From Pseudoflavonifractor sp. An184 (GTDB lineage: Bacteria; Bacillota; Clostridia; Oscillospirales; Oscillospiraceae): 40,879 nt of DNA. Shown one piece after another: positions 32,906-40,879 of this stretch. The stretch lies in assembly GCF_002160305.1 (NCBI RefSeq), contig NZ_NFKI01000031.1, positions 1 to 40,879 of the forward strand, given 5' to 3'. The notes below the pieces were generated by a model, which made no database searches, was not told the origin of the DNA, and was given only the letters and a program-made list of their open reading frames with translations. Every line of letters starts with the position of its first letter. Positions within the stretch are counted from its first letter, which is position 1. The translations under genes and the position numbers were made by a program.

Positions 32906-33987
32906 TACCGGTCACCTCCCATAGAAGCCACAAAGCGGTCGAACAGGTACTCCGTATCCTTGGGGCCGGGGCTGGCCTCGGGATGGAACTGTGTGGTGAA
33001 GCAGTTGGGGCGCTTGTAGCGCAGGCCCTCGCAGGTGCCGTCGTTCACGTTGATGTGGGACACCTCGGCCACGGCGGGGTCCACCGTCTCGGACAGCACC
33101 ACATAGCCGTGGTTCTGGCTGGTGATGAACACCCGGTCCTCGGCCAGGTCCTTCACCGGGTGGTTGCCGCCCCGGTGGCCGTAGGCCAGCCGGCCGGTCT
33201 TGGCGCCGGTGGCCAGGGCCATCAGCTGGTGGCCCAGGCAGACGGCGTACAGGGGGAGGGTGCTCTCATAGAGCTTCTTGACCTCCCCGATGATGGCCAC
33301 GTTGTCGGCGGGGTCGCCGGGGCCGTTGGAGAGCATCACCCCGTCAAAGCCGCCGGTGAGGATGGTCTCGGCGGGGGTGGCGGCGGGGAACACGGTGACA
33401 TGGCAGCCCCGGCGGCGCAGGCACTCGATCATGTTCTGCTTCACGCCGTAGTCCATCATAGCCACCTTGTACTTCTCCTCGCCGTAGGCGGGGCAGTCCT
33501 CGGGCTCCTTCCGGGAGACACGCTCCACGGTGCCCTCCACCCGGTAGGCCTTCAGCTTCTCCAGAATCTCCGCTACATTAAAATGCTCCGCACAGGTGAC
33601 CATGCCGTTCATGCTCCCCTGGCTGCGGAGTATTTTCGTCAGGGCACGGGTGTCTACTCCCTCAATGCCCGTGATGTCGTGTTTTTTCAGGTAGTGGTCC
33701 AGCGTCTCCTCACAGCGGAAATTGCTTCCGATGGGGGAGAGGTGGCGGACCACAAAGGCCTCCGCCCAGGGACGGCTGGACTCGTTGTCCTCATGGTTGA
33801 CGCCGTAGTTCCCGATGAGGGGATAGGACATCACGATCCCCTGTCCCGCGTAGGAGGGGTCGGTCAGAATCTCCTGATACCCGGTCATGGAGGTGTTGAA
33901 CACCATCTCGCACACCCGGTCGGAGGTACTGCCGATGCTGGTCCCGGAAAATACGCTTCCGTTGGCCAGGATCAAAGTCGCTTTCAT
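32905..33987 (-). CDS. carA: Carbamoyl-phosphate synthase small subunit
   Basis: A 360-residue glutaminase subunit that hydrolyses glutamine and channels ammonia to CarB. The N-terminal domain is typical ([35 protein letters not shown]). The class I amidotransferase domain contains SNGPGDP, the nucleophile Cys in [10 protein letters not shown] and the His/Glu pair in [12 protein letters not shown] chose ATG 33987; an in-frame GTG four codons upstream is also possible because GGAAGGG lies only three bases before it. Confidence 0.95.
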   Translation of the reverse strand: MKATLILANGSVFSGTSIGSTSDRVCEMVFNTSMTGYQEILTDPSYAGQGIVMSYPLIGNYGVNHEDNESSRPWAEAFVVRHLSPIGSNFRCEETLDHYLKKHDITGIEGVDTRALTKILRSQGSMNGMVTCAEHFNVAEILEKLKAYRVEGTVERVSRKEPEDCPAYGEEKYKVAMMDYGVKQNMIECLRRRGCHVTVFPAATPAETILTGGFDGVMLSNGPGDPADNVAIIGEVKKLYESTLPLYAVCLGHQLMALATGAKTGRLAYGHRGGNHPVKDLAEDRVFITSQNHGYVVLSETVDPAVAEVSHINVNDGTCEGLRYKRPNCFTTQFHPEASPGPKDTEYLFDRFVASMGGDR

Positions 33988-34060
33988 CAATTCTCTCACA
34001 CGCCCTTCCGTTCCAGTTCACAATTCAGATACGATCCACGCGCAAAGTGTTTCAAGATAT

Positions 34061-34089
34061 TGTATCGGAAATCGACGCGCTTTGCAAGG
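34061..34089 (-). promoter_or_regulatory. carAB promoter
   Basis: On the minus strand TTGCAA (34084-34089), 17-base spacer, TACAAT (34061-34066), about 75 bases before carA. A GCGCAAAG / CGCGCTTTGC inverted segment (34042-34087) brackets the -10 region and may be an operator. Confidence 0.65.
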
Positions 34090-34211
34090 GGTGGGGGAAT
34101 CTTTTTTCATAAAACTTTTTCCGCAGTACGGAGGATCTCTCGGATACTTTCTCCAAGAGAGGGAAAGACTGAACCAAAAGCGCACTCGCGCTCCGCAGTG
34201 AGGTGACCGAC

Positions 34212-34910
34212 ATGTTTACCGGCCTGATCCGGACCATCATCCTATACCTGCTCATCATCGCCGGCATCCGGCTCATGGGCAAGCGCCAGGTGGGGGAGCT
34301 GGAGCCCTCGGAGCTGGTGCTCTCCCTGATCATCGCCGATCTGGCCGCCGTCCCCATGCAGGATTTCGGTATCCCCCTGCTCACGGGGATCGTGCCCATT
34401 CTGACCCTCCTGTCCCTGACCATGATCCTGTCGGTGCTCACCATGAAGAGCACCCGCTTCCGCACCCTCATGTGCGGCCGGCCCAGCGTCATCATCCGCA
34501 AGGGAAAGATCGACCAGGGGGAGATGCGCCGCAACCGGCTGACGGTGGACGAGCTGCTGGAGGAGCTGCGGGCCCAGGGATATGCGGGCCCCGCCGGAAT
34601 CGAATATGCCATCCTGGAGACCAACGGTCAACTGTCCATCCTGCCCTGGGAGCGGGAGAAGCCCCCCACTCAGAGCCAGCTGGGGCTTGAGGCGGAGGAG
34701 ACCGGACTGCCCCTGGTGCTCATCAGCGATGGAAAGCTCCTGACTCGGAACCTGACCGCCCGGGGTTATGACGGGGTGTGGCTGCAAAAGCAGCTCGCGA
34801 AGCACGGGCTGAAGGACCCGGGGCAGGTATTTTTGATGACAGTGGATGAGGCGGGCGGCGTCTATCTGGCGCCCAGGTCGGGGCAGGAAGAGGGGAGGAG
34901 GAGAGCATGA
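34212..34910 (+). CDS. YetF/DUF421 family membrane protein
   Basis: A 232-residue protein with three N-terminal transmembrane helices (about 3-85; IILYLLIIAGIRLMGKRQVG carries the family signature) and a cytoplasmic two-part DUF421 domain (about 85-225) with GRPSVIIRKGKID and the LTVDELLEELRAQG block. YetF-type proteins are found in spore-formers, and their biochemical role is unsettled. I chose ATG 34212, placed 6 bases after GAGGTG; a GTG three codons earlier is the alternative. It overlaps the next gene by 4 bases (ATGA), a constant partner in Clostridia. Confidence 0.9.
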   Translation: MFTGLIRTIILYLLIIAGIRLMGKRQVGELEPSELVLSLIIADLAAVPMQDFGIPLLTGIVPILTLLSLTMILSVLTMKSTRFRTLMCGRPSVIIRKGKIDQGEMRRNRLTVDELLEELRAQGYAGPAGIEYAILETNGQLSILPWEREKPPTQSQLGLEAEETGLPLVLISDGKLLTRNLTARGYDGVWLQKQLAKHGLKDPGQVFLMTVDEAGGVYLAPRSGQEEGRRRA

Positions 34911-35287
34911 AACGTCTGTGGGCGGCGGCGGCCATTCTGGCGGTTCTGCTGGGGGGCACCCTGTGGAACGCCTGGTACGCCGAACGGCTGACCGGCGGAA
35001 TGATCCAGCAGCTGAAGCAGGCCCAGGAGCGGACCGCCCAGGGGGACTGGGAAGGGGCCGCCGAACTGAGCGAGCAGGCGTTCCAGAGCTGGCAGGACCA
35101 TGAGGCGTATCTTCACATCCTTATGCGGCACAGCGACACCGACGAGATTTTGAGCTCCTTCCGGGCTCTGGAGCAGTACCTGGCCCTGGAGGAGACCGAC
35201 CAGTATACCGCCGCCAACGCGGAGCTGATGACTCAGCTGGAGCTTTTGGCCGAGATGGAGCAGCCGTCGCTGGTAAACATTTTTTAA
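34907..35287 (+). CDS. DUF4363 family protein
   Basis: A 126-residue protein with an N-terminal signal anchor (LWAAAAILAVLLGGTLWNAW) and an extracytoplasmic helical domain of TPR-like appearance. It matches DUF4363 proteins, which follow DUF421 genes in Clostridia. Coupled to the YetF-like gene by a 4-base overlap with GGAGGAGAG upstream. Function unknown; a joint envelope role is inferred from linkage. Confidence 0.85.
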   Translation: MKRLWAAAAILAVLLGGTLWNAWYAERLTGGMIQQLKQAQERTAQGDWEGAAELSEQAFQSWQDHEAYLHILMRHSDTDEILSSFRALEQYLALEETDQYTAANAELMTQLELLAEMEQPSLVNIF

Positions 35288-35295
35288 GGAGGGAA

Positions 35296-35780
35296 GGGTT
35301 TCGCCGCCTGCGGGCGGCGACCTTCTTTTTCTATGGCGAAAAAGAAGGCAAAACGCCACCGGGGAAGGCTCAAAATGAGCGCTGACGCTGAGGGTCCGGC
35401 AGCCTTTGCGGGATGCTCCTGCGGATGAAAAGCGCGCCTTTTGGCGTGGGTGGGACTCAAGTGCGGCTCAGAGAGACGGCGGAGACGCACCGGGCGCGTT
35501 GGCTGGAAACATCAAGGCGCGGACCTTGAACTGCAACAGCGGCAATTTTTGCAAACCCAGGGCCCAGTGGCCCGGCGGGAATTTAGATACCCACTCATAT
35601 TTTCACGCGCCGGAAGGGCTGTTTTACGTACAGGAGAGCACTCCCGTAATTGGGGGTCCGGGGGAAAGCGGTCCTATGGACCTAGGCGGAGCCGTAGTCC
35701 ATCGGCCGCGTCCCCCGGTGGCGTTTTGCCTACTTTGCCGCCACGGGCAAAGTAGGTCGCCGCCGGGGCGGCGAAATCCC
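35296..35780. repeat. ~485-bp foldback element with 69/68-bp inverted terminal arms
   Basis: The left arm 35296-35364 and right arm 35713-35780 are near-identical inverted copies. Each arm has two internal hairpins. One is TCGCCGCC...GGCGGCGA. The other is CCTTCTTTTTC...GAAAAAGAAGG on the left, but CCTACTTTGCC...GGCAAAGTAGG (read on the minus strand) on the right. The differing bases are paired changes. No credible gene lies between the arms. The whole 583-base gap between DUF4363 and the transporter is filled by this element and the transporter terminator. It may be a non-autonomous mobile element or a structured RNA/DNA repeat. Confidence 0.75.
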
Positions 35781-35787
35781 TCTCGAA

Positions 35788-35830
35788 AAAGTGAAAGACA
35801 GCCGCCCGGGAAGCCCCAGGCGGCTGTCTT
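35788..35830 (-). terminator. Terminator of the osmolyte ABC transporter operon
   Basis: A 12-bp stem (35795-35806 with 35819-35830, arm AAGACAGCCGCC); on the minus strand it is followed by TCACTTTTT. It lies 40 bases beyond the stop codon at 35871. Confidence 0.8.
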
Positions 35831-35870
35831 GTACCTTATTGATAGGAGCCAATATGACAAAATCGAGCGG

Positions 35871-37406
35871 TTACTCCTCCAGAAGCCCGGCGCTGACCAG
35901 GAACTCATGGGCCACTTCGTCCACATCCCGGCCCTCCACGTCCACGTAGTAGGTGAGCTCGCTCATCATCTCGTCGGTGAACTGGTTGTTGAGGAGCTTC
36001 AGGGTGTCCTCCAGGCCGGGGGCCTGATCGGCGAAGCGCTCAAACACGTCGTTGCGCACCAGGATGGTGCCGTAGTAGTCGGGGAAGAAGTGCTGATCGT
36101 CCTCCAGCAGGGTCAGGTTGGCCCGCTTGTTCAGACCGTCGGTGGCGTAGACTACCATGACATCGTAGGCCCCCTGCTCCACCAGGGTGTATTTCATCAT
36201 AATGTCCACCGGCTTGACCTCGGCAAACTCCAGGCCGTAGGCCTCCGCCATGGGGCCGAACTTCATATTGCCCGCGTCGGTGAAGAAGTCCTGCTCGGCG
36301 CCGAAGCGCAGCTCCCCGGCGATGGGGACAAGGTCGCTGATGGTCTTGGGGTTGTAGGTGTCCACCACCTCCTGGGTGACGCCCAGGATATAGGTGTTGT
36401 TGACGCCGATTTTGCCCAGCATGTGCATATCGTATTCGTCGTTCATCTTCTCATTGACAAAGTCATAGAGGGTCTGCCCATCCGGGATGTCGGTGGTGTC
36501 CAGCCCCATAATCGTCGTCAAGAGGGTGCCGTCCCAGGTGTACATCAGGTCACAGGTGTGGCCGTCTCCCGTCATGGCGTTAAAGTTGTTCACTGCGGTC
36601 ATCTCGTCCTGGATGGTGACGGTGAGGTCGTGGCGGTCCTCCACCAGCTGCTTGATCATGCTGTTGACCAGCTTTATTTCGGAATACTGCCCCTCATAGA
36701 GAAGCAGGCCCTCAGTGCTCTTGGGCAGGAAGGCGTAGACGCACAGCACCACCGCGGCGGCGGCAGAGAGGACGGCCGCACCCCGGGCGGCGTACCGGCT
36801 GCCCTTGGAGCGCTGGCTGCTCCGGCTGTTCAGGTACCGCTCGGCCAGCCCCATGAGCAGGTCCAGGATCAGGGCGGCGGCCATCAGCACCCCGGTGCCG
36901 CCCAGGATGGCCGTCATGTCCTCCTGGCGGATGCCGGTGGTGATGACGCTGCCCAACCCGCCGCCGCCCACGAAGGAGGCGAACACCGCGGTCCCGATGG
37001 CGGTGACGGTGGCGATGCGGATACCGGTGAAGATGATGGGAGCGGCAATGGGAATCTCCACATGGATCAGGCGGTACATCCGGGTCATGCCCATCCCTTT
37101 GCCCGCCTCAATCAGATGCTCCGGCACCTGATCCAGTCCCAGACAGGTGTTGCGTACAATGGGCAGCAGGGAGTAGAGGGCCAGGCCCACGATGACCGTG
37201 GGTTTGCCCGGGTTCATGATGACCATGATGATGCCCAGCAGGGCCAGGGCGGGGGTGGTCTGGATCAGGTCCACCACCCGGAGGATCACCTTGCGGGTGG
37301 AGGGATAGAAGTAACAGATGATGCCCAGGGGAATGCCGGCCAGAATCGCGAAGAGGAGAGCGGCCACCACCAGGGACATGTGCTCCAGAATCATGGTGAA
37401 AGTCAT
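35871..37406 (-). CDS. Osmolyte ABC transporter permease fused to its substrate-binding domain (OpuB/OpuC type)
   Basis: A 511-residue fusion. Residues 1-205 are an OpuBB-like permease with five or six helices and the EAA loop (EHLIEAGKGMGMTRMYRLIHVEIP). A linker and one more helix (about 215-232) lead to an extracellular OpuBC/QAT-type binding domain (235-505; VNSMIKQLVEDRHDLTVTI, HTCDLMYTWDGTLL, YNPKTISDL). Such fusions import glycine betaine, choline or carnitine as osmoprotectants. The ligand cannot be fixed from sequence alone. The gene overlaps the upstream permease by 4 bases. Confidence 0.9.
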   Translation of the reverse strand: MTFTMILEHMSLVVAALLFAILAGIPLGIICYFYPSTRKVILRVVDLIQTTPALALLGIIMVIMNPGKPTVIVGLALYSLLPIVRNTCLGLDQVPEHLIEAGKGMGMTRMYRLIHVEIPIAAPIIFTGIRIATVTAIGTAVFASFVGGGGLGSVITTGIRQEDMTAILGGTGVLMAAALILDLLMGLAERYLNSRSSQRSKGSRYAARGAAVLSAAAAVVLCVYAFLPKSTEGLLLYEGQYSEIKLVNSMIKQLVEDRHDLTVTIQDEMTAVNNFNAMTGDGHTCDLMYTWDGTLLTTIMGLDTTDIPDGQTLYDFVNEKMNDEYDMHMLGKIGVNNTYILGVTQEVVDTYNPKTISDLVPIAGELRFGAEQDFFTDAGNMKFGPMAEAYGLEFAEVKPVDIMMKYTLVEQGAYDVMVVYATDGLNKRANLTLLEDDQHFFPDYYGTILVRNDVFERFADQAPGLEDTLKLLNNQFTDEMMSELTYYVDVEGRDVDEVAHEFLVSAGLLEE

Positions 37407-38029
37407 GCGGCGCTCCCTCCCCTCCGGATTCCCTTGGGAACCACTTTTCGCTGAAGGGCGTCCACCAGGGAGCCCAGCACAAAGGCCAGCAGCGCAGCCG
37501 GAATCGCTCCCATGAGGATGAGCTCGCTGTTGTCCGAGCTTAGACCGGCATAGATGAAATCACCCAGGCCGCCGCCCCCGATCATGGAGGCCAGCACGGC
37601 CCAGCTGACGGTGTAGACGGTGGACATGCGCAGCCCGCCGATGATGGTGGGCATGGCCAGGGGGAGCTCCACCTGGGTCAGGCTCTGTATGGCGCTCATG
37701 CCGCAGCCCTTGGCGGCTTCAATATACTGCGGGTCCACCGATACCAGCCCCGCGTAGGTGTTTTTCAGCACCGGGAAGGTGGCGTACACCCCCAGAGCCA
37801 CCAGCACCGTCGCCGACTGGGCCCCCCACACCAGCACCAGCAGTCCGATAAAGACGATGCCAGGGATGGTGTTGAATACTGAGAGGATGGGCAGGACAAT
37901 GCCGGAGAGCTTAGGCTTCCGGGACAGCAGGATGCCGATGAGCACCCCCAGCAGGAAACCGATGGCCACGGGGACCAGGGTGAAAAAGAGATGCTGCACT
38001 AATTTGGCGGGAAGATCTTGAATCGTCAA
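37403..38029 (-). CDS. Osmolyte ABC transporter permease (OpuBB/OpuCB-like)
   Basis: A 208-residue membrane protein with about five helices and the permease EAA loop (QYIEAAKGCGMSAIQSLTQV followed by ELPLAMPTI). It has the sequence SWAVLASMIGGGGLGDFIYAGL typical of the family. It pairs with the fused permease/binding protein and the ATPase as a heterodimeric importer. Starts at ATG 38029, 6 bases after the ATPase stop. Confidence 0.92.
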   Translation of the reverse strand: MTIQDLPAKLVQHLFFTLVPVAIGFLLGVLIGILLSRKPKLSGIVLPILSVFNTIPGIVFIGLLVLVWGAQSATVLVALGVYATFPVLKNTYAGLVSVDPQYIEAAKGCGMSAIQSLTQVELPLAMPTIIGGLRMSTVYTVSWAVLASMIGGGGLGDFIYAGLSSDNSELILMGAIPAALLAFVLGSLVDALQRKVVPKGIRRGGSAA

Positions 38030-38035
38030 AACGTC

Positions 38036-39148
38036 TCACCCCCAGAGCTGTTCCGCCATGGCGGAGGTCATGCTGGTCTTGGTGATGAGACCGTCCACCT
38101 TCTCCTCCTCGTCCAGAACAATGAGATAGGGGGCGCCGCTGGAGATGAGCAGGTCAAAGCAGTCCTTGGCGCTGTCGCCGGTGTGGACGGTGGGGGTGTT
38201 GCAGCGGATGAGGGGCTCGATGGTCTTGACCACGTGGCCGGTGAGACGGATGTCCGCGATGGACACCGTCCCCTGGTACCGGTCCTGGTCGTCCACTACA
38301 ATGAGGGTATCCACGTTGCGCCGCTGCATCTTGCTGACGCACTCATTGACCCCTCGGGTGGCCGAGACCGTGGACACGCCGGGGCGCATGAAGTCGGCGG
38401 CGGTGAGCTCCTTCTGGGCATGGGTGTCGATGAATTTGCCGAGGAAATCCTGGATCTGGCCGCTGGCGGGGTGGGCCAGCATCTCCTCCGGGGGCGCCAT
38501 CTGGACGATCTTTCCGTGGTCCATAAAGATGATGACGTCGGCCAGATCCAGAGCCTCCTCCATGTCGTGGGTGACAAAGACGAAGGTCTTGTTCAGCTTC
38601 TGCTGGAGAGAGCGCACCTCCTGCTGGAGGGACCGGCGGGTCATGGGGTCCAGGGCGGAGAAGGGCTCGTCCATGAGTACGATGGGGGGCGAGGCCGCCA
38701 GCGCCCGCAGGATGCCGATGCGCTGCTGCTGTCCGCCGGACATCTCAGAGGGGTACTTGTGGGCGTACTGCTCATAGGGCATGTTGACCAGCTCCAGCAG
38801 AGAGTGGACGATCTTGTCACACTCCTCCTTGCTGTATTTCAGCAGGGTGGGCACCACGCAGATATTCTGGGCCACCGTCATGTTGGGAAACAGGCCGATC
38901 TGCTGGATCACATAGCCAATATGGCGGCGCAGCTCCACCTTGTCCTTGGCGGTGATGTCCTCCTCGTTGAGGTAGATCTTGCCCGCCGAGGGCTCGATGA
39001 GGCGGTTGATCATCTTCAGCGTGGTGGTCTTACCGCAGCCGGACGGCCCGATCAGGACAGCCATCTGGCCCTCCTGGATCTCGAAGGACAGGTCGTCCAG
39101 AATCTTCTGGCTGCCGTAAGACAGCGATACGTGTTCAAAACGAAGCAA
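38036..39148 (-). CDS. Osmolyte ABC transporter ATP-binding protein with CBS domains (OpuCA/ProV-like)
   Basis: A 370-residue ATPase. Walker A is GPSGCGKTTT (about 34-43), the signature is MSGGQQQRIGILRAL, Walker B is PPIVLMDEPFSALD, and the switch His lies in VFVTHDMEEA. Residues about 250-365 hold two CBS domains (VSATRGVNECVSKMQ, DTLIVVDDQDRYQG; PLIRCNTPTVHTGDSAKD), which in OpuA-type systems sense ionic strength or cyclic di-AMP. The start is TTG at 39148 with AAGGAGG 7 bases upstream. First gene of the operon. Confidence 0.93.
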   Translation of the reverse strand: MLRFEHVSLSYGSQKILDDLSFEIQEGQMAVLIGPSGCGKTTTLKMINRLIEPSAGKIYLNEEDITAKDKVELRRHIGYVIQQIGLFPNMTVAQNICVVPTLLKYSKEECDKIVHSLLELVNMPYEQYAHKYPSEMSGGQQQRIGILRALAASPPIVLMDEPFSALDPMTRRSLQQEVRSLQQKLNKTFVFVTHDMEEALDLADVIIFMDHGKIVQMAPPEEMLAHPASGQIQDFLGKFIDTHAQKELTAADFMRPGVSTVSATRGVNECVSKMQRRNVDTLIVVDDQDRYQGTVSIADIRLTGHVVKTIEPLIRCNTPTVHTGDSAKDCFDLLISSGAPYLIVLDEEEKVDGLITKTSMTSAMAEQLWG

Positions 39149-39172
39149 CAGGGCACCTCCTTAAAACGTCGC

Positions 39173-39278
39173 GTTGACAGGCCCGGACGCCGGTATTCCG
39201 GCCCACGCGGGCGGGTCAACCTGTGGTTCGGTCGAAAGTGTACAAATACAGTATAGCAAAATGTTGTAATTTAGTCAA
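39173..39278 (-). promoter_or_regulatory. Promoter and leader hairpin of the osmolyte transporter operon
   Basis: On the minus strand TTGACT (39273-39278), 17 bases, TATACT (39250-39255). The transcribed leader contains a GC-rich foldback (GGTTGACCCGCCCG near 39222-39209, returning as CGGGCCTGTCAAC near 39186-39173). The rest of the 271-base gap up to the GT2 gene is AT-rich with no gene. Confidence 0.7.
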
Positions 39279-39419
39279 ATAAACAAGCTGTAAATTCAAA
39301 GCAGGGATGCCCTTTTGGAAACCTTAAAAAATTTTCAAAAAAACTTAATAAAGTTTGTGGCAGAACCTTAACATTCCTCTGGTACACTGGGAACACAAAG
39401 AGAGAAGGAGGGAGCCCAT

Positions 39420-40691
39420 ATGGCGTGGATGGCATATTTGTGGATGGGAGCGGCGGCTCTGGTAGGAGCGGGCATGACCCTGTGGGGCGGCTATTATCTG
39501 GTGACCGCCCTCATGTCCTGGCGCAAGCCTATGGACTATGGCCGGCACCCGGCCAGCACCCGCTTTGCGATTCTGGTGGCCGCCCGGAATGAGGAACTGG
39601 TGATCGGCAATCTGATCAACAGCCTGCTGGCCCAGGATTATCCTCGGGAGCTGTACGACATCTGGGTTATCCCCAACAACTGTACCGACCATACCGCCCA
39701 GGCCGCCCGGGATTTCGGGGCCAATGTCATGGAGTGCACCGTCCCCGTGAAGTGCAAGGGAGATGTGATGCGCTTTGCCTACCGGCAGCTGCGGGACAAG
39801 GGGTACGACGCCTTCTGCGTCTTTGATGCGGATAATGTGGCCGATCCCCGGTTCCTGCGGGAGATGAACAACGCCTACCGGGCGGGGGCCCGGGCGGCCC
39901 AGGGCTACCGGGACAGCAAGAACCCCTTTGACAGCGCCATCTCAGGCTGCTACTCCATCTACTATTGGATGATGGACCGGTTCCACAACCAGGGCAAGGC
40001 GGGGCTGGGCATGTCGGCCATGCTGGGAGGCACCGGATTCATGGTGTCCGCCGCCGCCTTTGACAAGATGGGCGGCTGGTGCACCCAGAGCATCAGCGAG
40101 GACCTGGAGATGTCCGCCCAGTGTGCCCTGGCCGGAGTGCCCATCGCCTGGGTGCCCAAGGCGGTGACCTATGACGAGCAGCCCCTCACCTTCCGGGAGT
40201 CCATCAAGCAGCGCCGCCGCTGGACCAGCGGCACCCTCCAGATCGCGGGGGAGTGGCTGCCGGTGCTGGGCCGGAGCCTGGCGGAGCGCCCCGCCGTCCA
40301 GCCTCTGGACATGGGGGCCACCATGCTGATCCCCGCCTATCAGGCGGCCGCCCTGGTGAGCATGGCGGTGACCGCCCTGGCGGCCGGTTTCGTCCATCCG
40401 GGGCACTTCTCCCTGCTGCTGTGTCTGGGGTACATCGCGGGCAATCTGCTGATTACCGTGCTGGGAGCCACTTTGTCGGCGGTGCTGGTGATTACGGTGG
40501 AGAACAAGTGGGACCGGCGGCTGCTGCCCGCCCTGGCGGTGTACTGGTTTTTCCTGCTCAGCTGGGTGGTGCTCACGGTGGGCTGCATCTTTAAAAAGAC
40601 CACCGTGTGGGAGGAGATCCGCCACACCAGAAATGTGTCCCTGCCCAAGGGCGGAAAGATGAAGCGCAGCAATCAGGTCCTGGCTCCCTAA
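39420..40691 (+). CDS. Membrane glycosyltransferase family 2
   Basis: A 423-residue processive-type GT2 enzyme. An N-terminal helix (about 8-30) precedes the GT-A domain: ILVAARNEE (51-59), the DAD metal site in FDADN (135-139), GGTGFMVS, SED (226-228) and QRRRW (264-268), the acceptor-binding signature of cellulose/hyaluronan-synthase-like enzymes. Three to four C-terminal helices (about 300-400) follow. It probably polymerises or adds a sugar to an extracellular glycan; the sugar is unknown. GGAGGG lies 7 bases before ATG 39420. Confidence 0.92.
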   Translation: MAWMAYLWMGAAALVGAGMTLWGGYYLVTALMSWRKPMDYGRHPASTRFAILVAARNEELVIGNLINSLLAQDYPRELYDIWVIPNNCTDHTAQAARDFGANVMECTVPVKCKGDVMRFAYRQLRDKGYDAFCVFDADNVADPRFLREMNNAYRAGARAAQGYRDSKNPFDSAISGCYSIYYWMMDRFHNQGKAGLGMSAMLGGTGFMVSAAAFDKMGGWCTQSISEDLEMSAQCALAGVPIAWVPKAVTYDEQPLTFRESIKQRRRWTSGTLQIAGEWLPVLGRSLAERPAVQPLDMGATMLIPAYQAAALVSMAVTALAAGFVHPGHFSLLLCLGYIAGNLLITVLGATLSAVLVITVENKWDRRLLPALAVYWFFLLSWVVLTVGCIFKKTTVWEEIRHTRNVSLPKGGKMKRSNQVLAP

Positions 40692-40740
40692 AGCAAATCG
40701 ACTGGGTACCAAGGGAAACAGAGCTTGTATATATAAAAGC

Positions 40741-40770
40741 AGGAGCCCGGGGCAGCCGCCCCGGGCTCCT
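40741..40770 (+). terminator. Terminator-like hairpin after the GT2 gene
   Basis: A perfect 13-bp stem AGGAGCCCGGGGC with its complement around AGCC, 49 bases after the stop codon. No T tract follows, so it may act as part of the adjoining repeat rather than as a classical terminator. Confidence 0.55.
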
Positions 40771-40879
40771 CAGGCTGTCAAAAAAGTCTAAGGACTTTTC
40801 CGACAGCCTGCAAAAATGCCGTTACTTTCCCGCCGCTGTGCGGCGGAAAAGTCCTCGCTGCGCTCGCTGAACGCCTTGC
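40771..40879. repeat. Intergenic hairpin repeats, cut by the window end
   Basis: CAGGCTGTC (40771-40779) pairs with GACAGCCTG (40802-40810), enclosing AAAAGTC/GACTTTT. A second hairpin, ACTTTCCCGCCG...CGGCGGAAAAGT (about 40828-40856), follows. There is no gene. The motif style (CCGCCG stems flanked by AAAAGT) recalls the foldback element at 35296-35780. Confidence 0.55.

Noticed and set aside
29633-33019. A 1128-codon plus-strand open frame
   Set aside because: It is a shadow of carB; the product is a Gly/Val/His/Leu-rich string with no family features.
35406-37454. A 682-codon plus-strand frame spanning the foldback element and the transporter gene
   Set aside because: It runs antisense through the permease/binding-protein fusion and across hairpins; no domain and no ribosome site.

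Overview
The window looks like chromosomal DNA of a GC-rich anaerobic Clostridia, most likely Oscillospiraceae (Flavonifractor / Pseudoflavonifractor / Intestinimonas-like). This rests on gene content and style: strong AGGAGG ribosome sites with frequent GTG/TTG starts, a YetF(DUF421)-DUF4363 pair, an OpuB-type permease/binding-protein fusion, GLUG-repeat surface protein, ParB-BMP fusion protein and family-typical hairpin repeats. The genus is inference; no rRNA or tRNA gene is present.

Layout. 1-153: end of an unidentified gene and a bidirectional terminator. 235-3937 (minus): a metallophosphoesterase, a cytoplasmic ParB-like/BMP-domain protein and a GT8 glycosyltransferase. 4063-11347: a TetR repressor divergent from a two-gene operon encoding an MMPL/RND-type exporter and a 1292-residue secreted, membrane-anchored protein in which a long alpha-helical region splits two blocks of GLUG repeats. 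A 28-bp palindrome lies between them, and the exporter mRNA has a leader that can fold into mutually exclusive hairpins. 11810-12376 is an AT-richer orphan gene.

12644-27886 is a 15.2-kb integrative element inserted exactly at the 3' end of guaA. A 13-bp core repeat (TTATTCCCACTCG) marks both ends, and the native guaA terminator is stranded beyond the left end at 12596-12633, 15 kb from guaA. The element has an integration module at its right end (cI-like regulator, excisionase, tyrosine integrase, ribbon-helix-helix protein, RepA-like ATPase, a possible origin region). Its left part is a defence operon on the minus strand: SLOG protein, small HTH regulator, Mrr-type endonuclease, HsdM, HsdS with an unusual C-terminal extension, HsdR and a DUF45 zinc peptidase. 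A second HTH regulator is divergent from it across an inverted-repeat operator. No relaxase or conjugation gene is visible.

27874-39148 is again core genome: guaA, a 26-codon small gene whose promoter overlaps that of guaA head to head, carAB, yetF-DUF4363, a ~485-bp foldback repeat whose two ends show compensatory stem changes, and a three-gene osmolyte (glycine betaine/choline type) ABC importer. 39420-40691 is a membrane GT2 glycosyltransferase, followed by a terminator and further hairpin repeats to the window end.

Main candidates for undescribed biology: the TetR-MMPL-GLUG/coiled-coil export operon with its attenuator-like leader, the HsdS extension inside the guaA island, the 26-aa gene beside guaA, and the foldback element at 35296-35780.
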